From Bacillota bacterium (lineage in GTDB: Bacteria > Bacillota > Clostridia > Oscillospirales > Ruminococcaceae), in assembly GCA_023391005.1 (NCBI GenBank), contig JAEWBS010000021.1, positions 1 through 30,130 of the forward strand: a stretch of 30,130 nt of DNA. The letters run 5' to 3'. A program made the translations under genes and the position numbers. Each line of letters opens with the position of its first letter. The first letter of the stretch is position 1. Shown here piece by piece: positions 7,694 through 15,127 of the stretch. The notes beneath the pieces are model-generated. The model made no database searches. It saw only the letters and a program-made list of their open reading frames with translations, and had not been told where the DNA came from.

Positions 7694-8907
7694 TGCATTT
7701 CTCCTTCTGCGGCGGTGTTTTGAATGACAGCCGCGGCGGCACCCTCATACAGCCGCAGCGTGATTCTGTCTCCCGCTTGTAGCTGCTCGGCGGAGAGAAC
7801 GGGGTGTCCGTCCTTGACCGCGATACAATAGCCGCGGGCTAAAACCCGCAGCGGGCTTAAAGAATCCAATAGAGCGGCCCGTTGCGAAACAGCCCCGACC
7901 CGCTTTGAAATGTCAGTTTGAGAAAGGTTATACATCGATTCTATCAAATTATTCAATCTTTGTCTATTTTTATTAATAAAAAACCAAGGATTTTTTAGCG
8001 GTTCGGCGGCCTTTTTTTCAAGAAGCAGTCGCTCTTTTAAAACAAGCTGCCGTATCATTGCATTTTTAAGCAGATTTTGACGCTGTGCCAGGCGTTCGGC
8101 CAGCTGCGCGCGATCCGCCACGGCCAGCTCGGCAGCAGCAGTCGGGGTCGCGGCCCGTAGGTCTGCGGCCAGATCGCAGAGTGTGACGTCGGTCTCATGC
8201 CCCACGGCCGAGATGGTCGGAATGCGAGATTCGGCCACAGCGCGCACCGTCGCCTCCTCGTTAAAGGCCCAGAGATCCTCGGCCGAGCCGCCGCCGCGCC
8301 CGACGATGATAACAGCACTTCTGCCGTCGCGGTTGAGCGTCCGAATCGCCGCTGCGATCGCCGCCGGGGCCTCGGGACCCTGCACACTTGCCGGCGCCAG
8401 CAGCAGCTGCACCGACGGATTTTTGCGCGCGATCACGCTGATAATATCGTGCAGCGCCGCACCCGAGTCAGAGGTCACAACACCGACGACCGCCGGGTTA
8501 TACGGAATTGGGCGTTTTTTGTGTTCGTCAAAATAACCTTTGGCGGCCAAAAGTTGCTTCTGCTTTTCAAAAGCGAAGCCCTGAGCGCCCGCGCCGTCGA
8601 GCATCAGCTCGGATACGATGAGCTGAAACCCACCGTCCCGCTCATACAGCGTGGCAGCGCCCCGTGCTACCACCGCCAACCCGGCTTGTGGCATAAATTT
8701 CAGCAGCATCGTGTTGCTCGCGAACATGACGGCCTTGATCGAGGCCGAATCGTCACGTAAGGTGAAATAGAGGTGGCCCGAGCGCTGATTGGCGGTCAGG
8801 GTGCCGATCTCGCCCGCGACATAAATTTCTTTGAGCCTCGGGTCGGACTCAAGCTGTGATTTGACATAGCGATTGAGCTGTGAAACCTTTAAAACCGGCA
8901 GTCTCAT
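7690..8907 (-). CDS. xseA: Exodeoxyribonuclease VII large subunit
   Basis: Catalytic subunit of exonuclease VII; with XseB it cleaves single-stranded DNA to oligonucleotides. The 405-aa product has an N-terminal OB-fold (RLPVLKVSQLNRYVKSQLE..., then GHLYFTLRDD), the nuclease core with GVVTSDSGAALHDI and VGRGGGSAEDLWAFN, and a coiled-coil region before the C-terminal segment SPLRVLARGYCIA. I chose the ATG at 8907: it overlaps the upstream stop as ATGA and has GGGGAGG 9 nt before it; a longer in-frame start at 8994 would lie inside the upstream gene and adds non-family sequence. Confidence 0.96.
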   Translation of the reverse strand: MRLPVLKVSQLNRYVKSQLESDPRLKEIYVAGEIGTLTANQRSGHLYFTLRDDSASIKAVMFASNTMLLKFMPQAGLAVVARGAATLYERDGGFQLIVSELMLDGAGAQGFAFEKQKQLLAAKGYFDEHKKRPIPYNPAVVGVVTSDSGAALHDIISVIARKNPSVQLLLAPASVQGPEAPAAIAAAIRTLNRDGRSAVIIVGRGGGSAEDLWAFNEEATVRAVAESRIPTISAVGHETDVTLCDLAADLRAATPTAAAELAVADRAQLAERLAQRQNLLKNAMIRQLVLKERLLLEKKAAEPLKNPWFFINKNRQRLNNLIESMYNLSQTDISKRVGAVSQRAALLDSLSPLRVLARGYCIAVKDGHPVLSAEQLQAGDRITLRLYEGAAAAVIQNTAAEGEMQ

Positions 8908-9863
8908 GCTTCGGTACCTCCCCTGTGGATGCGTGTCACCGTCTCGCCCGCAGCAAGCGCCGTGAGCACCGCAATGCCCACCGCGTTGTCGCACGAAAAG
9001 GCGGGCGGCGCAAAAATACCATTATAACAGCCCTCAACCTCGGCACGGATCAGCGTATTGGACATGACGCCGCCCGCAAAAACCAGATCGGCACAGCCGG
9101 TCGCATTCTTTGCCTCCCCCGCCATTTTTAAAAGCGCTGCGAGGATCGACAGCAGGCAAAAACGGGCGATATCGGCGGGCGGCTCGCTCTTATCCAGCAT
9201 CGTTTTGCACTGATTTTCGATGCCCGACAGACAAGGGTTATTCCCCTGAAACGCCGCCTTAACCTTAAAGCTTCGGTTGGATTGCCGTGCCAGCGCATCC
9301 ATCGCGGGCCCTGCGGGGAACGGGAGTCCCAGCATATGCCCCACCCTGTCCACCACCTGCCCGGCGTTTAAATCGTTGGTACAGCTTATGAGAACGATGT
9401 CCGCCTCACACAGCGATTTTACCCACAGGCATTCGGTCGTACCGCCCGAAAGATGAAACGCCAAAAAGCTTTTATCGATTAAATCAAGCCGATCCGCGCC
9501 GTAGAGCGCCGCCGCCACATGTCCCGCCTGATGCGAAAAGGTGTGCAGCGGCAGGTTCATCGCGGCGGCGGTGGTTTGGGCCGCCATCAGTCCCGTCAAA
9601 AAACAAGGCATGTATGAGCCCTCGACATCGCGCGGACGACGCGATACGCCGACGGCCGAGAGCGGCTGGTCGTCCTTGGCGCGCAGCAGCGACATCAGTT
9701 CCCCGAGCGCCTTAACATGCGAAAAAACGGCATCGCTCTGCCGCAGTCCAACCTGACCCTGCGGCACGGGCAAAAGCCGTTTTTGCTCAACAGTCCCCCC
9801 CGCGCGGTAAACGGCGCAGGAGGTGGTGTAGTTACTCGTATCAATTCCTAAATATCCGCGCAT
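8904..9863 (-). CDS. TsaD/Kae1-like paralog (peptidase M22 / glycoprotease-like protein)
   Basis: ASKHA-fold protein related to TsaD (tRNA t6A synthesis). It keeps GIDTSNYTTS at the N-terminus, a metal-binding HxxxH pair (His111 and His115 in SHQAGHVAAA), HLSGGTTE in place of the TsaD SGGHT motif, GLPFPAGPAMDALA and a C-terminal GGVMSNTLIR...DNAVGIA. The motif substitutions and 319-aa length suggest a paralog rather than the main TsaD. Such genes are found near nusB/xseA in Clostridia, where B. subtilis has folD. The start overlaps nusB by 16 bp and the stop overlaps xseA as ATGA. The substrate is unknown; it could be a divergent t6A enzyme or an unrelated ATP-dependent ligase. Confidence 0.8.
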   Translation of the reverse strand: MRGYLGIDTSNYTTSCAVYRAGGTVEQKRLLPVPQGQVGLRQSDAVFSHVKALGELMSLLRAKDDQPLSAVGVSRRPRDVEGSYMPCFLTGLMAAQTTAAAMNLPLHTFSHQAGHVAAALYGADRLDLIDKSFLAFHLSGGTTECLWVKSLCEADIVLISCTNDLNAGQVVDRVGHMLGLPFPAGPAMDALARQSNRSFKVKAAFQGNNPCLSGIENQCKTMLDKSEPPADIARFCLLSILAALLKMAGEAKNATGCADLVFAGGVMSNTLIRAEVEGCYNGIFAPPAFSCDNAVGIAVLTALAAGETVTRIHRGGTEA

Positions 9864-10291
9864 GATTCGTTCTCATCAGCCTCTTTGTTCTTGACCGGCG
9901 CGGCCTCCTTAACATAGGTGCCCAGCACGCCGTTGATGTACGAAGCGTCGTTTTCAGTCGCGTATTTTTTGGCCAGCTCAATGGCCTCGTTGATGGTGAC
10001 GCGCACCGGAATATCGGGGAAATAAGCCAGCTCGCAGACAGCCAGTCTCAGCAGCGTCAGCGTCACCCGCGACAGACGGCCAATCTTCCACTTTGTCAGA
10101 TATTTTTCGATATTCTGATCCAACTCGGTTTCTTTCTCGGATGCCGTCATCACGAGCCGACGGGCATAATCGTTGAGCTCAAGCGCGCGGCTCTCAACCG
10201 CCAGCGTAATCAGCTCGTCCATCGGTTCCTCGCGGAAGGACTTTTCAAAAATAAGCAGGAATGCGGCTTCTCGCGCATCTCTTCTCTTCAT
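9848..10291 (-). CDS. nusB: Transcription antitermination factor NusB
   Basis: Small all-helical RNA-binding protein that, with NusE (S10), binds boxA for rRNA antitermination. The 147-aa protein has the classical start MKRRDAREAAFLLIFEKSF, a central KWKIGRLSRVTLTLLRLAVCEL and the signature PVRVTINEAIELAKKYATENDASYINGVLG. A short charged tail (NKEADENESCADI) extends past the fold and contains the overlap with the next gene. It lies immediately downstream of a hairpin that looks like the terminator of the Asp23 gene, so its expression may depend on partial read-through. Confidence 0.96.
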   Translation of the reverse strand: MKRRDAREAAFLLIFEKSFREEPMDELITLAVESRALELNDYARRLVMTASEKETELDQNIEKYLTKWKIGRLSRVTLTLLRLAVCELAYFPDIPVRVTINEAIELAKKYATENDASYINGVLGTYVKEAAPVKNKEADENESCADI

Positions 10292-10307
10292 AGGAACGAC
10301 CTCTCAT

Positions 10308-10354
10308 GTAAAAATACAAAAACATACCCTCCGGCGCGTTAGGCAGGAGGGTAT
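10308..10354 (-). terminator. Terminator/attenuator between the Asp23 gene and nusB
   Basis: On the minus strand a stem formed by ATACCCTCC and GGAGGGTAT (outer arms at 10346-10354 and 10324-10332) with a GC-rich inner part is followed by TTTTTGTATTTTT. This is a good intrinsic terminator after the Asp23-family gene. nusB starts only 33 bp beyond the stem with no obvious promoter of its own, which suggests partial termination. Confidence 0.75.
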
Positions 10355-10367
10355 CTCATTGCTTGGT

Positions 10368-10736
10368 TTAAGCCTGCTGCTCGCCGGCCTCGTATGCAAT
10401 TCCCTCAACGACGATGTTGACCTTGGAGACGGTGATGGCGGTCATGCTCTGAATCGATTCCTTGACGGCCTTTTGCACCTTTTCGGAAACAACCGGAATT
10501 TTGACACCCCGCTTTAAGATTAGGTGCAGCGTAATCTCGGCCATATCGTCGTTGAGCACAATAGCAACCGCTTTGGGAAAGGATCTCCTAGACAGCATGC
10601 CCTTAAAGTCGACCGGTGATACGGCAATGCTGTCCACGCCGTCGACTTCTGAAGCGGCTGTACCGGCAATCGTGATTAAAACCTCTTTGGAAATGCGCAG
10701 CGTCCCCACCGCGCCCTCGTGAATTTTCTCGTTCAT
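10368..10736 (-). CDS. Asp23/Gls24 family protein (YqhY-like)
   Basis: Asp23-family envelope-associated protein. Homologues in this position (YqhY, upstream of nusB) are linked to control of acetyl-CoA carboxylase/lipid homeostasis in Bacillus. The 122 aa show the family features: an N-terminal GTLRISKEVLITIAGTAASEVDGV, a central beta segment with IVLNDDMAEITLHLILKRGVKIP and VQKAVKESIQSMTAITVSKVNIVVEGI. It has no transmembrane segment. CGGAGGAATTTG provides a strong ribosome binding site. Unlike B. subtilis, no accB/accC lies between it and the spoIIIA operon. Confidence 0.9.
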   Translation of the reverse strand: MNEKIHEGAVGTLRISKEVLITIAGTAASEVDGVDSIAVSPVDFKGMLSRRSFPKAVAIVLNDDMAEITLHLILKRGVKIPVVSEKVQKAVKESIQSMTAITVSKVNIVVEGIAYEAGEQQA

Positions 10737-10884
10737 CTATCAAATTCCTCCGTTGTCCTTTTAAATACCGCGCAACCACCGCGGAAAATCAAAAAGCGCA
10801 AGCAAATGGTGAATGGCGCATGAACGGCAGCAAGCCGTTTTGGACGGCGGCTGTGGCGCATCCTCTTAGTATCACAACCATCTT
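10737..10884 (-). promoter_or_regulatory. Long, hairpin-rich 5' leader of the Asp23 gene
   Basis: About 147 nt separate the predicted transcription start from the start codon. The leader contains potential nested pairing: CAGC...GCTG enclosing CCGT...ACGG (about 10827-10853 on the plus strand), flanked by two copies of ATGCGCC. No known riboswitch family is recognised and no terminator is present in it. Confidence 0.35.
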
Positions 10885-10890
10885 GCAGTT

Positions 10891-10918
10891 ATTATACCAC
10901 ATATTTGCGGCAAGACAA
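10891..10918 (-). promoter_or_regulatory. Sigma-A promoter of the Asp23 gene
   Basis: Minus-strand TTGTCT (10913-10918), a 16-bp spacer and a perfect TATAAT (10891-10896) with an extended TGG in front of the -10. It is the best promoter between the spoIIIA operon and the Asp23-nusB-xseA run and probably starts that housekeeping operon. Confidence 0.75.
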
Positions 10919-11002
10919 CCGGATGATACAAAATTATCTGCCGTTTACCGCCAAAACCCTTGATCATAGCCTCTGATAAAACCGATGTTTTTCTTGAGGT
11001 GC

Positions 11003-11039
11003 AAGTATTAAGGCGCACAATTTGTGCGCCTTAATACTT
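11003..11039. repeat. Perfect 37-bp palindrome (18-bp arms, one central base)
   Basis: The arms AAGTATTAAGGCGCACAA and TTGTGCGCCTTAATACTT are exact reverse complements around a single T. It lies in the 447-bp gap between spoIIIAH and the Asp23 gene. It could end spoIIIA transcripts, but no T-tract follows on either strand, so it is not a standard intrinsic terminator. A dimeric-protein site or a transcript-stabilising hairpin are alternatives. The stretch 11043-11183 beside it shows only a small GCGAG/CTCGC hairpin and no gene. Confidence 0.85.
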
Positions 11040-11183
11040 AAAGCGAGGTTTTCTCGCGAGCTGTTAGGATATGTTCGAGATCGCAGCTTAAAGTCGGCTT
11101 TCTAACGGCGGCGCTGCTCGCCGAATACTTGATTCACCCAAATTTTAGCGAACACCCCCTTACGGGCCGTTGCGGTAAAATGA

Positions 11184-11726
11184 TCAGTTGACCTCGATAA
11201 TCGCGATGTTCTCGTCGGGTATCGTGACCTCTTTGACAATGATGTCCTTCATCTGTGCGACTTCGTTAGTTAGCAGACCTTCGGTTTTGACAATGACGTC
11301 AACGCGCTGGGTATCGTAATAGACCATGCACTCTGTAAAACCCTTGGATTTTATCAGGTTTTCGATTTTGCCTTCCTTCTCAATCGCTTCGGCCATAGAG
11401 GTGGTCTTTAACGCCAGCTCGGTGCGCTGCTCGGGGGTGATGGCCTCGCTTTCAATGAGGTTCTTTAAGGTCTGCACGGCTTCGTCACGGGTCTTTTGGC
11501 GGCTGATCTTTGCTTCGGCAAAGAAGGCGTCGGCATCCTCGCCGATATTGACATACTGAGAGTCGCCGTAGTTCTTATCCGTCTCGAGAATATTGGTGGT
11601 CGGAAGCTCAAACCCGTCGCCGGAATATACCCAGTTGAGATATACCGCCAGAGACAGGCAGAGCACCAAAGCAGCTAAAATAATCTGTTTCTTGCCAACA
11701 ATCATATTCATTCTAAACTTTTTCAT
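11184..11726 (-). CDS. spoIIIAH: Stage III sporulation protein AH
   Basis: Mother-cell membrane protein whose extracellular YscJ/FliF-like domain binds forespore SpoIIQ across the intermembrane space, part of the feeding-tube/channel complex. The 180-aa protein has a single N-terminal membrane segment (QIILAALVLCLSLAVYLNWVY, about residues 14-34), a variable linker, a helical KISRQKTRDEAVQTL region and the C-terminal ring-building domain ending in PDENIAIIEVN. GGGAGG precedes the ATG. It is the last gene of the spoIIIA operon. Confidence 0.95.
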   Translation of the reverse strand: MKKFRMNMIVGKKQIILAALVLCLSLAVYLNWVYSGDGFELPTTNILETDKNYGDSQYVNIGEDADAFFAEAKISRQKTRDEAVQTLKNLIESEAITPEQRTELALKTTSMAEAIEKEGKIENLIKSKGFTECMVYYDTQRVDVIVKTEGLLTNEVAQMKDIIVKEVTIPDENIAIIEVN

Positions 11727-11745
11727 TCGGATTGCCTCCCGCTTA

Positions 11746-12324
11746 TTATTCTGCTGATTGAATTACGCATACCTGTAAGGATGTCACGCCCAACGCCGTT
11801 GTCACCGCGTCGGTCACACGCTGGCGTATCACCGGATTCCCCGCGCCGCTGCAAACCACCACCACACCCTTTACCCGGGGTGAAAGCTCGGTAAGCACCA
11901 AAGGCTTTTTGCCTCCTGTAGAATCGACGAGAATATAGCTTTGCTGCCGGTCTTCCTTTTCCTGAACCTTTGAGGGGGCGGCGCCACCATCAGCGTATGT
12001 AAAAACACTGTCGCCCGACTGCTTTTCGTCTGCGGCATATCGGTATTCAACACCGTTTTCCAACGTAACCATAACATGAACCGCGCCCACTCCTTTAACC
12101 TGTTTTAATATCTCAGTCAAACGCTGCTCGGTCTGCTGCGCATAGGTTGTCAGTGTGCCGCCTGTGTCCTGAGCCGCAGCCTCCCGACCGCCGATATCGG
12201 GCCACAGGCCGGTCAACATAATCAGCAGCATACCGGCTATTCCCAGCGCCGTCAGCCATTTGGCCTGTTTTTGTGAGATACCGCTTTTTGAAAACAATCC
12301 CTTGAAGAATTTAGAGACTTCCAC
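11746..12324 (-). CDS. spoIIIAG: Stage III sporulation protein AG
   Basis: Component of the SpoIIIA-SpoIIQ channel; SpoIIIAG forms a large ring in the intermembrane space. The 192-aa protein has one N-terminal membrane segment (LTALGIAGMLLIMLTGLW, about residues 25-42) and a ring-building domain recognisable by EILKQVKGVGAVHVMVTLENG and the C-terminal RVKGVVVVCSGAGNPVIRQ...ALGV. The start is GTG at 12324, just after the spoIIIAF stop, with GAGGAGGTG overlapping the end of spoIIIAF as ribosome binding site. Confidence 0.95.
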   Translation of the reverse strand: MEVSKFFKGLFSKSGISQKQAKWLTALGIAGMLLIMLTGLWPDIGGREAAAQDTGGTLTTYAQQTEQRLTEILKQVKGVGAVHVMVTLENGVEYRYAADEKQSGDSVFTYADGGAAPSKVQEKEDRQQSYILVDSTGGKKPLVLTELSPRVKGVVVVCSGAGNPVIRQRVTDAVTTALGVTSLQVCVIQSAE

Positions 12325-12325
12325 G

Positions 12326-12796
12326 TCATTTCACCTCCTCATATATAGCGGTCTGAACAGCTATACCTAAAAAGCTTTCAAGCTCCTTTTTAGTCTCGTT
12401 TTGCCTTTGACCGTCCTTCGGCTCTAAAATAATATGCACGCCTGACACTTCTACCGCGTTCTCCGATACGCTAAAGTCTATTCCGATTTCTCGCGGAAAT
12501 ATGCCAAGCATTTCTAATTTATTGGAAATCACCTGCGTCATTTTTGCGTTGAACTGCCGTTCTAAGATTGCGTCGGTATCAAGGGCCTCCACCGCCTGCT
12601 CCTGAACCGATGACAGGTCGATTTTAGGCCGGTCGCCCAGCCAACCGGAGACCGGTGCGATCAGGCAAAGCAATAAAAACATTTGCAGAATATAGCTCAA
12701 CTGCTTCTTCTGGGAGGACGGCGTCAGATTTTCAAAAATGGCGGCCACCATCGCGCTGACAAGAAGTGTAAAGGTCCATAGCTTTATATCGTTCAT
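12326..12796 (-). CDS. spoIIIAF: Stage III sporulation protein AF
   Basis: Membrane component of the SpoIIIA complex. The 156-aa protein has two N-terminal hydrophobic segments (about residues 7-22 and 35-50, separated by a short polar SSQKKQL turn) and a soluble alpha/beta domain related to ring-building folds (IGIDFSVSENAVEVSGVHIIL). The ATG at 12796 overlaps the stop of a 32-codon ORF as ATGA and has GGAGAGGAA upstream inside that ORF. Confidence 0.93.
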   Translation of the reverse strand: MNDIKLWTFTLLVSAMVAAIFENLTPSSQKKQLSYILQMFLLLCLIAPVSGWLGDRPKIDLSSVQEQAVEALDTDAILERQFNAKMTQVISNKLEMLGIFPREIGIDFSVSENAVEVSGVHIILEPKDGQRQNETKKELESFLGIAVQTAIYEEVK

Positions 12797-12891
12797 GCAA
12801 ATTCCTCTCCGATCGGCGCACGCATCGCTATCATTAAGCTGCCTATCAGCAACAAAACCAGCGTAAAGTTATTCAACTTTACTGATGTCAT
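12793..12891 (-). CDS. Putative 32-residue single-pass membrane microprotein within the spoIIIA operon
   Basis: Between spoIIIAE and spoIIIAF an ORF of 32 codons starts with ATG overlapping the spoIIIAE stop (ATGA, 12888-12891) and ends with TGA overlapping the spoIIIAF start (ATGA, 12793-12796). GGAGGG lies 8 nt before its ATG, one of the better ribosome binding sites in the operon. The peptide begins MTSVKLNN, continues with one hydrophobic helix (FTLVLLLIGSLMIAM, residues 9-23) and ends in a short polar tail RAPIGEEFA. I do not recognise a family. It could be a small SpoIIIA accessory subunit, or a translational coupling device that carries ribosomes across the gap. The double overlap and strong SD argue that it is translated. 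Confidence 0.65.
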   Translation of the reverse strand: MTSVKLNNFTLVLLLIGSLMIAMRAPIGEEFA

Positions 12892-14003
12892 AAGCCTGTC
12901 CCTCCACTCAATGAGAGCATAACTGCCGTGGAGATGACCAGCAGCATCATCATCGAAAGCAAAATCGCGGTCATAATTGACAACAAGTTTGAAAAACCTG
13001 TCAAAATTCCCTTGACCGGCGAAACCGAAAGCATCTCCCCGGTGATGGATGCAACCGCCACAACAGCACGCAACACCGTGATGCGCAACAGCACCGGCAG
13101 AAAGGTCAGCACCGCTACCAGAATGCCAAAGCTGCCGACGCTTGCTTTTATAATTTGCAGACTGCCCTGCATGGCCGAAAGCGCGTCGGTCAGCACCGAG
13201 CCCACCACCGGGATAAAGCTGCCGACCAAAAACTTGGCGGTTTTAACAGCGGCGCCATCCGCCGCCGCGCTCAAGAAGCTTTGCAACGACAACAGCCCGG
13301 TAAACGCCGTCATAACCAGCACCAACCCCCAGTTAATCAGTTTTTTGATGGCGCTGGAGGTCATCATAATGCCGCCGTTCTGTCCAATGCCCCCGGCGAG
13401 CGACAGCATCATATACGATTGCGTCAGCGGCAGGAACACACCGGCGGCCAGTTGAGAGACGGTCTGCGCCGCGATCATCAGCACCGTGTGGTAGACCGCC
13501 GCCGTAGCGGGCGCGCCGCCGGTGGCCACGACCGTCGCATACACCGGTATGTAGGCCAACATGAACTGCGCACAGGCACGAATGCTCTCGGCTCCCTGCG
13601 CCAGACAGTCCAGCACTGGGCCGCTTAAAATGGCGGTAATGCTCAAAACACCGATCAGGCCAAACACGCTTGAGGCCTGTGTCTTCTCGCCGAGCACCGA
13701 CAAAATGGCACACAGCAACACCGAGGCGAGAATCGAGAACATCTCTTTTTTATAGGCGGACACCGTCTGCGCAATCTGTCGGGTAAGCAGATTCCAAAGC
13801 GCCTGCGGCGAGATGCTCAGCGCCTTGCCCATGCTTAAATCGTCGAGTGAGAGCTCGTCCGCCATCTGCTGCGCCGTAGGCGGAATCTGCCGCTGCAGCA
13901 GCTCAAGCCCCAGTTCGTCGGCCAGCTCCTCGACGGGGGAGACCGCCAGACTGTGGGTCGTCAGCAACAGGATGCAAAAAAATATAAAGATCAGCTTTTT
14001 CAC
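12888..14003 (-). CDS. spoIIIAE: Stage III sporulation protein AE
   Basis: Polytopic membrane protein of the SpoIIIA channel complex. The 371-aa product starts with a signal-peptide-like segment (KKLIFIFFCILLLTTHSLA), then an extracytoplasmic Glu/Leu-rich region (about 20-75) and several long hydrophobic helices to the C-terminus, with the family stretch GSFIPVVGSVLTDALSAMQGSLQIIKASVG. I chose the GTG at 14003, preceded by GAGGGGAG at 8 nt; a longer frame to 14102 would lie inside spoIIIAD. The gap to spoIIIAD is 14 bp. Confidence 0.95.
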   Translation of the reverse strand: MKKLIFIFFCILLLTTHSLAVSPVEELADELGLELLQRQIPPTAQQMADELSLDDLSMGKALSISPQALWNLLTRQIAQTVSAYKKEMFSILASVLLCAILSVLGEKTQASSVFGLIGVLSITAILSGPVLDCLAQGAESIRACAQFMLAYIPVYATVVATGGAPATAAVYHTVLMIAAQTVSQLAAGVFLPLTQSYMMLSLAGGIGQNGGIMMTSSAIKKLINWGLVLVMTAFTGLLSLQSFLSAAADGAAVKTAKFLVGSFIPVVGSVLTDALSAMQGSLQIIKASVGSFGILVAVLTFLPVLLRITVLRAVVAVASITGEMLSVSPVKGILTGFSNLLSIMTAILLSMMMLLVISTAVMLSLSGGTGL

Positions 14004-14017
14004 GTCCACGGCTCCCC

Positions 14018-14413
14018 TCACGCAGAAAATATTTTGGTCGCAAGCCTTAAAAGCTCGCCAAACAGCGGCAGGCTCAAGGCCAACAGACAGACCTTTCCGC
14101 AAAACTCCACCTTGCTGCCTATCGCTGTTTCGCCCGCGTCCTTACAGGCGTCGCAGGCCAACTGGGTACACACCGCGATGCCCAACGCCTTGAGCAGCAG
14201 CGACGAATATTCGGTGTCCAGCTGGGTGAGCGCGACGAGCTCGGATAGCTGCGTCACAACCGGGCTCAACGTGTTGATGCCCCACAATAGCAGCAGAATG
14301 CCGCACACCAACGATAGCAGCAATGCGTATTCCTTTTTTAAATCGCGCAGCGTAACCGCCAGCAGCATCGCCATTAACGCGGCGGCCGCCACGGCAAAAA
14401 ATTCTTGAATCAC
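14018..14413 (-). CDS. spoIIIAD: Stage III sporulation protein AD
   Basis: Small polytopic membrane protein of the SpoIIIAC/AD family. The 131-aa product has hydrophobic helices at about residues 5-22, 30-46 and 106-122 and the conserved region TEYSSLLLKALGIAVCTQLACDACKDAGE. The start is GTG at 14413, overlapping the spoIIIAC stop as GTGA, so the two are translationally coupled. Confidence 0.94.
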   Translation of the reverse strand: MIQEFFAVAAAALMAMLLAVTLRDLKKEYALLLSLVCGILLLLWGINTLSPVVTQLSELVALTQLDTEYSSLLLKALGIAVCTQLACDACKDAGETAIGSKVEFCGKVCLLALSLPLFGELLRLATKIFSA

Positions 14414-14604
14414 AGATTAAACACCGTCTTTACTGTCTCAAAAAGTGTGTTGATCTCGTAAATCATCATCATCAAAACTACGATTAAACCGGCCAGCGTC
14501 GTCATCATGGCCTGCTCCTCCCGGCCCGAGCGAATCAGCACCTGATTGAGCACCGAAACAATGATGCCAACGGCGGCAATGCGAAAAATTAAATCGACGT
14601 CCAT
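14410..14604 (-). CDS. spoIIIAC: Stage III sporulation protein AC
   Basis: 64-residue two-helix membrane protein (family about 68 aa). It starts MDVDLIFRIAAVGIIVSVLNQ, followed by a polar RSGREEQ turn and a second helix (TLAGLIVVLMMMIYEI), the standard SpoIIIAC pattern. The ATG at 14604 has AGGAGGG at a good distance; an in-frame start at 14733 would add 43 residues overlapping spoIIIAB and is rejected. Confidence 0.94.
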   Translation of the reverse strand: MDVDLIFRIAAVGIIVSVLNQVLIRSGREEQAMMTTLAGLIVVLMMMIYEINTLFETVKTVFNL

Positions 14605-14617
14605 CTTCTTTACCCTC

Positions 14618-15127
14618 CTAAAACAGTATGACGGCCAAAGAAAGCCCAAGCAGCGAGCCGAGCGTTGCCGAAAGACGCCGGTTTTTCTCGCAGGAAACGC
14701 GCGCTTCGGACAAAATAGCGTCGAGCTGCTCAATCAAAAGGCCGAGCTGCCCGAGCTGAGTATCAAGATCGCTGGCGCCAAGTATATCGCCCACCGATGA
14801 AAGCAATCTGCGCTCCGGCGCGTCGAGCGGCGCGTTGCTCTCCTCTACCGCACGGACCCACTCGGAGGAAAAATCGGTCGGCGCAACATAACCTGTCATT
14901 CCATCGAGATAATCGCAACCGGCCAACACCGGGTCGCTTTTTAACATGGACAGCAGCTGCGTCGGCGGCGCCAGCGTAAAGCGCAACGTATGGCGCAATG
15001 TGAGAAGAAAGGTGCGGGCCTGTTCAATGGCCGATATGCGCCGCTGGTACCGCGCGCCGTGAAAGATCCCACCAATCGAGCAGCTGAGCGCCAGCAGACT
15101 CAACCCCGCGATGCGAAGCCAGATCAT
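14618..15127 (-). CDS. spoIIIAB: Stage III sporulation protein AB
   Basis: Membrane-anchored protein of the SpoIIIA complex whose soluble domain is related to type II secretion GspF. The 169-aa product has an N-terminal helix (IAGLSLLALSCSIGGIFHGA), the conserved ISAIEQARTFLLTLRHTLRFTLAPP and a C-terminal hydrophobic segment (LGSLLGLSLAVILF). I chose the ATG at 15127, preceded by AGGGAGGTG; a TTG lies one codon earlier. Its first 104 nt overlap the 3' end of spoIIIAA in another frame. Confidence 0.92.
   Translation of the reverse strand: MIWLRIAGLSLLALSCSIGGIFHGARYQRRISAIEQARTFLLTLRHTLRFTLAPPTQLLSMLKSDPVLAGCDYLDGMTGYVAPTDFSSEWVRAVEESNAPLDAPERRLLSSVGDILGASDLDTQLGQLGLLIEQLDAILSEARVSCEKNRRLSATLGSLLGLSLAVILF

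Noticed and set aside
14605..14733. Longer start for spoIIIAC
   Set aside because: The extra 43 residues overlap spoIIIAB, are Arg/Cys-rich and unlike SpoIIIAC; the internal ATG at 14604 has a strong ribosome binding site.
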